5,007 bases of DNA from a bacterium. Lineage in GTDB: Bacteria; Elusimicrobiota; Elusimicrobia; Elusimicrobiales; UBA9959. Every line of letters starts with the position of its first letter. Position 1 is the stretch's first letter. Both the position numbers and the translations under genes were made by a program. The notes below the pieces were generated by a model that did not search any database, had not been told where the DNA came from, and was given only the letters and a program-made list of their open reading frames with translations. Where the stretch lies: the NCBI GenBank assembly GCA_021812825.1, contig JAKAMO010000162.1, positions 1-5,007 on the forward strand. The letters are read 5' to 3'. Shown in pieces: positions 1 through 4,261 of the stretch.

Positions 1-113
1 CGGCTGCGCCTGGGCGGGCGGCAGGCCCTTCGGCGCGGCGCCCGCGGGAAGAGCCCCGGCAGCTCGCGCGCCAGCCCCCGCAGGAACTGCATGGCGTCGG
101 TATAGGCCTTCAT
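1..113 (-). CDS. Unrecognised protein, N-terminal part only (runs off left edge)
   Basis: The ATG at 113-111 overlaps the TGA of the upstream 97-residue gene in an ATGA junction, which argues for translational coupling; no convincing Shine-Dalgarno precedes it. The visible protein begins MKAYTDAMQFLRGLARELPG, a plausible amphipathic helix. After about residue 23 the frame turns into an Arg/Cys/Pro-rich string. Another frame over the last ~50 bases reads as an ordinary Ala/Pro linker (LPAGAAPKGLPPAQAQP), so a one-base deletion around 35-45 is possible. Only 37 codons are visible, so no function can be assigned. The start is fairly well supported by the junction; the reading frame near the edge is not. 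Confidence 0.45.
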   Translation of the reverse strand, partial: MKAYTDAMQFLRGLARELPGLFPRAPRRRACRPPRRS

Positions 114-403
114 CTATTATCGGGCGGCGGGACCCCCAGCTCCCCGGCCGTGGCGTACTCGGTGAACGAGGGCAGCAGGCGGGTCTTGGGCGAATGGTTC
201 TCGCCCTGCTCGCAGAGGTTGAAATATTTGCGCAGGCCCTGCTCCAGGTACTCGTTCGTCTCGTCGGCGCCCAGCTCCCGGCCCAGCACGGAGAGGTACT
301 CGCGCATCAGCTCGCGGTCGTTCTCGATGTAGAGGAAGAACTGGTCCACTATGTCGCGCGTGAAATTGAGCAGTGCGGCGTGCCTGAACTCTTCGAGCGT
401 CAT
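110..403 (-). CDS. Hypothetical 97-residue helical protein
   Basis: I do not recognise a named family. The ATG at 403-401 overlaps the TGA of the methyltransferase gene (ATGA). It has a good Shine-Dalgarno, GGGAGG at 408-413, four bases upstream. The protein is soluble, with no signal peptide or membrane segment. Residues about 3-62 look mainly helical, with an acidic/aromatic core (DQFFLYIENDRELMREYL, residues 20-37) and a second helix ending in RKYFNL (58-63). The last 30 residues are polar and Pro-containing, probably flexible. The pattern 'aromatic-rich helix, DRELMREYL, then a helix ending in F-x-L' feels like a recurrent small bacterial hypothetical, but this is memory and not a match. 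It is co-transcribed with the cyclase and methyltransferase and coupled to the next gene by another ATGA. Confidence 0.8.
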   Translation of the reverse strand: MTLEEFRHAALLNFTRDIVDQFFLYIENDRELMREYLSVLGRELGADETNEYLEQGLRKYFNLCEQGENHSPKTRLLPSFTEYATAGELGVPPPDNR

Positions 404-1419
404 TTCGCCTCCCGGCGCGGCTTCGAGGCCGCCACCACGGTGTCCATCGCCTGGCCGCGGCGCAGGTACTTCGCCCCGGTAAAGCCGGCGCTCTCCAGGT
501 CCTCCTTCAGCTCGCCGAAGGTGAACGTGGAGCCGCCCTGCGTGCCCACCAGCATGTTCACCGCGAACAGCGCGCCGTGCACCGGCCGCGTGCGCGTGGA
601 GTCCACCACCACGTCGCGTATAAGAACGCGCCCGCCGGGGACCAGCGCATCGTATACCTTCCGGAACATCTCCCGGTTCTGCGCGCGCGAGTTCTGGTGC
701 ACTATGGCGCTCACCCAGGCCAGGTCGTGGCCGGCGGGCATCGCGTCGCGGTTATAGTCGCCGGCGGCGAAGTCTATGCGGCCGCCCAGGCCCAGCTTCC
801 CCATGCGGCGGCGGGCCATCGGTATCACCTGCGGCAGGTCGAAAATGGTGGCCCTCGCCCCGGGGCAGGCCTTCAGGAAAGGTATGGTCCAGGTGCCGGA
901 GGCCCCGCCCAGGTCCAGCAGGCGGGCGAACTTCAGCTTCCCCAGGCCGGCCACCAGCGGCCCGGCCAGCGGGGTGGAAACCTCGTGCATCGCGCGGATG
1001 AAGGATTCCAGGTCGCCTTCGGGCCCGCGCACGCTGTGGCGTTTCTCGGCGGGCCTGCCGGTCTTCACCACGGCGGCCAGGTCCCCCCAGCGGCGCAGGC
1101 AGGTGCCCTGGTGGCGCAGCATGCCAAGTATGCCGCGTTCGGCGCCCTCGGTCAGCGCCTTCTCCAGCCCCCGCGGCAGAGAGTACACTCCGCCGGAGCT
1201 CTTCTTCAGCATGCCCAGCGCCGCCAGCGCGTCCAGCAGCACCTCCGCCGCGCGCGCCTGGCCTTTTATGCGCACGGCCAGCGCGGCGGCCGTCATCGGC
1301 TTCCGGTGAAGGATGGTGAAGACGTCCAGGTCCGCGCCGGCTATCAGCACGCAGGCCGGCTGAAAGGCGCGCACCATCTCCAGGATAGCTTTACCGTCGA
1401 GCACTGGTTTTTGCCGCAT
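400..1419 (-). CDS. SAM-dependent O-methyltransferase-type protein with N-terminal winged-helix dimerisation domain
   Basis: Predicted cytosolic methyltransferase of the Methyltransf_2 type, transferring a methyl group from SAM to an unknown small-molecule acceptor. Residues 10-75 form the winged-helix dimerisation region (AGADLDVFTILHRKPMTAAA). The Rossmann part starts with motif I, LLDLGGASGTW (167-177). It continues with an acidic residue ending strand 2 (D194 in FDLPQV), AAGDYNRDA (218-226), and His241 at the position of the catalytic His. A PGG turn follows (261-263), then a C-terminal LFAVNMLV segment (284-291). Length, 339 residues, is normal for the family. I chose the ATG at 1419: it has GGAGG four bases upstream, the same spacing as the next gene. 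The 14 codons upstream of it (from an in-frame ATG at 1461 overlapping the cyclase stop) use AT-ending codons unlike the rest. It lies 38 bases after the cyclase stop. Confidence 0.9.
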   Translation of the reverse strand: MRQKPVLDGKAILEMVRAFQPACVLIAGADLDVFTILHRKPMTAAALAVRIKGQARAAEVLLDALAALGMLKKSSGGVYSLPRGLEKALTEGAERGILGMLRHQGTCLRRWGDLAAVVKTGRPAEKRHSVRGPEGDLESFIRAMHEVSTPLAGPLVAGLGKLKFARLLDLGGASGTWTIPFLKACPGARATIFDLPQVIPMARRRMGKLGLGGRIDFAAGDYNRDAMPAGHDLAWVSAIVHQNSRAQNREMFRKVYDALVPGGRVLIRDVVVDSTRTRPVHGALFAVNMLVGTQGGSTFTFGELKEDLESAGFTGAKYLRRGQAMDTVVAASKPRREAK

Positions 1420-1422
1420 ATT

Positions 1423-1429
1423 CCCTCCC
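1423..1429 (-). promoter_or_regulatory. Ribosome binding site deciding the methyltransferase start
   Basis: GGGAGGG on the minus strand ends three bases before the ATG at 1419-1417. The competing in-frame ATG at 1461-1459 has GGAG at 1467-1470 and an ATGA overlap with the cyclase stop. The intervening codons (TCT, TTA, AAT, GCT, TCT, GGA, AAT) lack the GC-rich third positions of the gene, so the downstream start is preferred. Confidence 0.6.
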
Positions 1430-1457
1430 GTAGAGTAAGCCAGCGTATTTAAAGACC

Positions 1458-3197
1458 TCATGAAAGCTCCGGCTCCGCCTTGTAGAGCACCATCGCGTGG
1501 GATTTGCCCTTCATCATTACCGGCTCGCATTCCACGAAGTTAACGCCGGGGAAATGCGCCTTGTCCACGCCGTCCATCACGGCCCGGCTTATCAATATCT
1601 GCGTGCCGGCCGCCTTCGTCTGCGTCTCTATGCGCGAGGCCACGTTCACGGTGTCGCCCAGCACGGTGTACTCCAGGCGCGCCTCTGTGCCCACGTTGCC
1701 GGCCACCAGCCCCCCCGAGTGTATCCCCACGCCGAAATTGACCTCGGGGTGCTTGCCCTGCGCGTTGAACTTCTTCAGCGCCTCGCGCATGCCCAGCGCC
1801 GCGCGCAGCGCGGCCTCCCTGTGGTCCTCCACGCCGAACACCGGCGAGAAGATCGCCATCACGGCGTCGCCTATGAACTTGTTTATCACGCCGCGGTTGT
1901 CGGCTATCGGCACGGTGATATGCGAGAAATAGTCGTTGAGGAACCTTATCAGCTCCGGCGGGGGCATCTTCTCCGAGAGCGGCGTGAAGCCGCGGATGTC
2001 CGAGAACAGCACGGTGGCCTGGATCTCCTCGCCGGCCAGGTTCACCTTGCCGCTCTTCATGATCTTCTCGGCTATCTCCATCGAGACGTACCGGCCGAAC
2101 GTGTCCTTGATGTGGTCGCGCTCCACCAGCCCGTCGAGCATCATGTTGAAGTGCCCCTTCAACTGGCCCAGCTCGTCGGCGTAGTACACTGAGGACTTGC
2201 AGTCGAAGTCCCCCGCCGCCACGGCCTTCATGCGGCGCACCAGCGCGCTTATCGGCACCTGCACGTTCCAGCGGTAGAACAGCAGCGAGACTGCCTGGAA
2301 TATCAATATCAGGACTACTAGCACCGCCGTGACCAGCAGCGGCGCGAGCGCCCGTATGACGTCATAATCGAAGACCAGCGCTTTCCCCGGCGTCTTGGCC
2401 CTGGCCGCCAGGTCCATAAAAATGTCGAAATTCGCGTAGGCGGGGATATAGACGCACAGGGCCAGCGGCACGGCCGCCAGCGAGAACAGCATCAGCGCGT
2501 AGCGCAGCGTCAGGTTTATAGCGAAGCCGCGTTTCGGGCCGTAAGGGTCGGACTCCGAGAAAAAAGGGCGGGCTATATAGCGACGGATGTAAGCGCCGGT
2601 TATCTCCAGGTTGAGGTAGCTGACGAAGGCGCCCATCAGCAGCGAAGATACGGCGAACACGAGCTTCATCTTGTCCGGCACGGGGCCATAGATGTGCGTG
2701 TAGGACGAGACGCTCATGAAGTAGCGCTGTACCGAGAAGGCCCAGCTTAGTGCGAAGAGGAGGAGCGGCAGGTTGATGATGCGGCGCTCGATAGTGGAGG
2801 GGCGGGGCTTCTTTGCGCTAAACCGGTATCGGTAGAGAGGCCAGAGCCAGGCGAGAATAATGAGGAAGTAGAAGATCCCTACGCCGTCGGTGTTCTTGTA
2901 GGCCTCGACTTCCTCCCATTTGCCGTTCTTGTAATGATGCTCTATCCGCTTCTCCATCTTTATAGGGCGGAAGATGCGCATCATGTCTTTCTGCGCTATC
3001 TCTATCTTTTCACCATGCGCCTTGGCGTCCGAGACGCGCGCCCACTCCGTCTTGAGGAGGTCTACGTCTATCAGCGAGTATTTCTCGAGGAAAGAGGCGG
3101 TGAGGCCGCCGAAGCCTGCCATCATGACGAACAGGAGGTACAGTCCCAGGTGCAGCCGCCCTATGGTCTTCAGTATCCCGGAAATTCTCTTTCTCAT
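1458..3197 (-). CDS. Membrane-bound class III adenylate cyclase (six-TM, HAMP, catalytic domain)
   Basis: Predicted to convert ATP to cAMP at the inner face of the membrane. Of 579 residues, membrane segments lie near 17-37, 106-127, 141-162, 178-204, 230-253 and 285-309. A charged ~68-residue region sits between the first two. A HAMP-like linker (about 310-362) follows, then the cyclase homology domain from ~390. The catalytic set is complete: metal Asp400 (FSDIRGFT) and Asp444 (FIGDAVMA), adenine-contact Lys440, Thr511 at the usual Asp position, and transition-state Asn518 and Arg522 (VNVASR). Lys/Thr favours ATP over GTP and is the class IIIb pattern. The N-terminal half matches no sensor domain I can name. 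I start at ATG 3197; a TTG three bases upstream is less likely. No Shine-Dalgarno is visible, and TATAAT lies eight bases upstream, suggesting a leaderless message. First gene of its unit. GC appears lower in its 5' third. Confidence 0.93.
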   Translation of the reverse strand: MRKRISGILKTIGRLHLGLYLLFVMMAGFGGLTASFLEKYSLIDVDLLKTEWARVSDAKAHGEKIEIAQKDMMRIFRPIKMEKRIEHHYKNGKWEEVEAYKNTDGVGIFYFLIILAWLWPLYRYRFSAKKPRPSTIERRIINLPLLLFALSWAFSVQRYFMSVSSYTHIYGPVPDKMKLVFAVSSLLMGAFVSYLNLEITGAYIRRYIARPFFSESDPYGPKRGFAINLTLRYALMLFSLAAVPLALCVYIPAYANFDIFMDLAARAKTPGKALVFDYDVIRALAPLLVTAVLVVLILIFQAVSLLFYRWNVQVPISALVRRMKAVAAGDFDCKSSVYYADELGQLKGHFNMMLDGLVERDHIKDTFGRYVSMEIAEKIMKSGKVNLAGEEIQATVLFSDIRGFTPLSEKMPPPELIRFLNDYFSHITVPIADNRGVINKFIGDAVMAIFSPVFGVEDHREAALRAALGMREALKKFNAQGKHPEVNFGVGIHSGGLVAGNVGTEARLEYTVLGDTVNVASRIETQTKAAGTQILISRAVMDGVDKAHFPGVNFVECEPVMMKGKSHAMVLYKAEPELS

Positions 3198-3204
3198 CAA
3201 AAAT

Positions 3205-3218
3205 GATTATACATAATC
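3205..3218. repeat. Perfect 14-bp dyad over the cyclase -10 box
   Basis: GATTAT and ATAATC (3205-3210 and 3213-3218) are exact inverted copies separated by AC. The dyad covers the cyclase -10 box and also produces a CATAAT on the plus strand at 3212-3217. It could be an operator for a dimeric regulator, or only a by-product of back-to-back -10-like sequences. Confidence 0.4.
3206..3211 (-). promoter_or_regulatory. -10 box (TATAAT) for the cyclase operon
   Basis: Perfect TATAAT on the minus strand, preceded directly by TG. It ends eight bases before the ATG at 3197, so initiation at the usual distance would fall within a base or two of the start codon and give a leaderless transcript. The absence of a Shine-Dalgarno supports this. 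An alternative minus-strand box, TATTAT at 3252-3257, would instead give a leader of about 45-50 bases. Confidence 0.55.
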
Positions 3219-3250
3219 GCTCCGGACGGCCGGGACGGACCGAGGAAAGG

Positions 3251-3256
3251 TATAAT
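3251..3256 (+). promoter_or_regulatory. -10 box (TATAAT) for the zinc-ribbon gene
   Basis: Perfect TATAAT ending five bases before the ATG at 3262, again placing the likely transcription start at the start codon. The competing view is that transcription starts further upstream, for example from CATAAT at 3212-3217. In that case the purine run GAGGAAAGG at 3242-3250 would act as a rather distant (about 11 bases) ribosome binding site. Confidence 0.5.
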
Positions 3257-3261
3257 ATGGC

Positions 3262-3600
3262 ATGCCCACGCTTCCGAACATCAAGTGCCCTTCCTGCGGC
3301 AAGTCCATGGGACAGGTGACGGTCAAGACGGTCCCTCCGGCCAACAGCTACCGGGACTGCCTGCGCCGCTGCCGCAAGTGCAGGATAGGCGCCACCAACG
3401 CCAAGAACCCGGCCAAGGTGCGCTTCCTGCGCGCCGAGACTCCGCCGGAAGCCGCCGCCCCGGAAGCGCGGAAGGCGCAGGAGCCGGCGCTTCCCCCAGA
3501 AGCAGCATCCCCGGAAGGACCCCCCGCCGCCGGAGCAGAGGAAACCCCGCGGCCTTCAGAGCCGACTCCGGAGCCGCCGGGCGGCGACCCGGTGAAATAA
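3262..3600 (+). CDS. Small zinc-ribbon protein with Pro/Ala/Glu-rich tail
   Basis: Unrecognised 112-residue protein, the only plus-strand gene. The N-terminal ~55 residues carry a probable zinc-binding fold: CPSC at 9-12 and C-R-K-C at 37-40 form two CxxC knuckles, with an extra Cys33. The surrounding RRCRKCRIGATNAKNP is strongly basic and could contact nucleic acid, which is inference only. From about residue 58 the sequence becomes low-complexity, rich in Pro, Ala and Glu, probably disordered. At DNA level CCGGAAG recurs at 3445, 3460 and 3511. No signal peptide or membrane segment is present. The start follows TATAAT by five bases. The stop TAA sits on the A-run that forms the U-tract of the opposing terminator, so the convergent transcripts nearly touch. 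Codon composition resembles the neighbours. Confidence 0.8.
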   Translation: MPTLPNIKCPSCGKSMGQVTVKTVPPANSYRDCLRRCRKCRIGATNAKNPAKVRFLRAETPPEAAAPEARKAQEPALPPEAASPEGPPAAGAEETPRPSEPTPEPPGGDPVK

Positions 3601-3623
3601 AAAACGGCGGCCTATGGCCGCCG
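3599..3623 (-). terminator. Intrinsic terminator of the pxpC-nudix-membrane protein unit
   Basis: An 8-bp GC stem (3605-3612 pairing with 3616-3623, loop TAT) is followed on the minus strand by six T and then ATTT. It lies about 20 bases after the stop of the 80-residue membrane protein gene. On the plus strand the stem is preceded by A and followed by GC-rich sequence, so it is not a canonical terminator for the zinc-ribbon gene. Confidence 0.85.
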
Positions 3624-3642
3624 CGCGGAGCGGCTGCCCCGG

Positions 3643-3885
3643 TCACTTCCGGTCCCGCTCGTTCTCCGCGTCCCGCTTCTTCATATCGGCCTCGGCCATC
3701 TTCCTTTCCAGCTCCGCCGCTTCGTCCTCCAGTCTCCGGATGGAGGCATCGAAGGGCAGGCTGATCAGCTTTTTCACGTAATAAAAGACGATCAGCAGAA
3801 TAGACGAGCTGCCCGCGATAAAAAGGAAAAGCTTCCATTTATGGTCGGGCAGCGAGAAGAGGAACTCTTCTATGCGGTCAGGCAT
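3643..3885 (-). CDS. Small single-pass membrane protein with C-terminal coiled coil
   Basis: Unrecognised 80-residue protein. Residues 18-37 form a clear transmembrane helix (FLFIAGSSSILLIVFYYV), preceded by a short segment with mixed charges and followed by KK at 38-39. Residues 47-80 are almost wholly charged with Ala/Leu spacing (RRLEDEAAELERKMAEADM), a probable helical coiled coil. Positive charges just after the helix suggest that the coiled coil faces the cytoplasm. The ATG overlaps the end of the Nudix gene by eight bases and has AGGAG at 3896-3900, ten bases upstream. It is the last gene before the terminator. It could be a scaffold or partner for another membrane protein, but nothing in the sequence names one. 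Confidence 0.8.
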   Translation of the reverse strand: MPDRIEEFLFSLPDHKWKLFLFIAGSSSILLIVFYYVKKLISLPFDASIRRLEDEAAELERKMAEADMKKRDAENERDRK

Positions 3886-4261
3886 CTTTCAAGAGCTCCT
3901 TCGCCACCGGCACGTCGGCGGAGGCCAGGTCGTAGGAGAGTACGTCTTCCGGCTTCACCCAGGCTATCTCCGAGTGGTCGTTCAGGACGAACTCCCCCGA
4001 GACGTGCCTGGCGCGGTAGGCCAGCAGCTCGACGTGGAAATGCCTGTATTCGAACTCGCTGGAGCAGACGAAGGCGCCTATCTCGGCCGCTATGCCGAAC
4101 TCCTCGGCGAGCTCGCGGGCCAGGCAGGCCTCGGGCGTCTCGCCCTCCTCCAGCTTGCCGCCGGGGAACTCCCATTTGCCGGCCAGCGCGTCGCCGGCCC
4201 TGCGCCGGGCCAGCAGCACCCTGCCGTCCTTCTCCAGGACGGCGGCCGTCACGCGCTTCAC
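3878..4261 (-). CDS. MutT/NudG-like Nudix hydrolase
   Basis: Predicted to hydrolyse (deoxy)nucleoside triphosphates to the monophosphate plus pyrophosphate, typically cleaning oxidised or modified nucleotides from the pool. The 127-residue length matches MutT and NudG of E. coli. The Nudix box is perfect at 35-57: G35, E41, R49-E50, E53-E54 and G56 fit the G-x5-E-x7-R-E-U-x-E-E-x-G-U pattern, and the preceding KWEFPGG is MutT-like. The end (HSEIAWVKPEDVLSYDLASADVPV, seen in two pieces at 96-119) resembles NudG-type members more, so MutT versus NudG is not decided. I start at GTG 4261-4259, which overlaps the PxpC stop as GTGA and begins VKRVTAAVLE, the normal family start. The frame is open further upstream, but that part only shadows PxpC. 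No strong Shine-Dalgarno, so translation is probably coupled. Confidence 0.92.
   Translation of the reverse strand: MKRVTAAVLEKDGRVLLARRRAGDALAGKWEFPGGKLEEGETPEACLARELAEEFGIAAEIGAFVCSSEFEYRHFHVELLAYRARHVSGEFVLNDHSEIAWVKPEDVLSYDLASADVPVAKELLKDA

Larger units (their letters stand above)
3198..3261. promoter_or_regulatory. Divergent intergenic region between cyclase and zinc-ribbon genes
   Basis: Two AT-rich islands (3198-3217 and 3246-3258) flank a GC-rich core (3218-3245). Each island carries a perfect TATAAT pointing at its adjacent gene. The core contains GGACGG twice as a direct repeat (3224-3229 and 3233-3238) and the palindrome CGGCCG (3227-3232). No TTGACA-like -35 box is seen on either strand at normal spacing. 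The two -35 zones would coincide near 3228-3234, so a protein bound in the core could affect both genes. Confidence 0.6.

Noticed and set aside
577..1452. 291-codon open frame on the plus strand opposite the methyltransferase
   Set aside because: Its translation is a His/Gly/Ala/Pro/Gln-rich string typical of the antisense of GC-rich coding DNA, and the opposite strand encodes a recognisable enzyme.
1420..1530. Longer N-terminus for the methyltransferase (starts at 1530 or 1461)
   Set aside because: The start at 1530 overlaps the cyclase by 73 bases. The one at 1461 adds 14 codons with AT-ending codon use, and the ATG at 1419 has GGAGG and gives the family's usual length.
1497..2192. 231-codon plus-strand open frame opposite the cyclase catalytic domain
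   Set aside because: Rich in His, Arg and Val with no domain logic; it mirrors conserved catalytic motifs of the cyclase on the other strand.
3198..3261. CRP-type cAMP receptor site near the cyclase gene
   Set aside because: No TGTGA-N6-TCACA-like pair is present; the only dyad is the AT-rich GATTAT/ATAATC element.
3601..3640. Hairpin as a plus-strand terminator for the zinc-ribbon gene
   Set aside because: The plus-strand sequence after the stem is CGCGGAGCGG with no T-run, so it fits only the minus-strand transcript.
3323..3838. 171-codon minus-strand frame over the zinc-ribbon gene and terminator
   Set aside because: It runs through a clear terminator hairpin and overlaps two better genes; the composition is Arg/Gly/Pro-rich noise.
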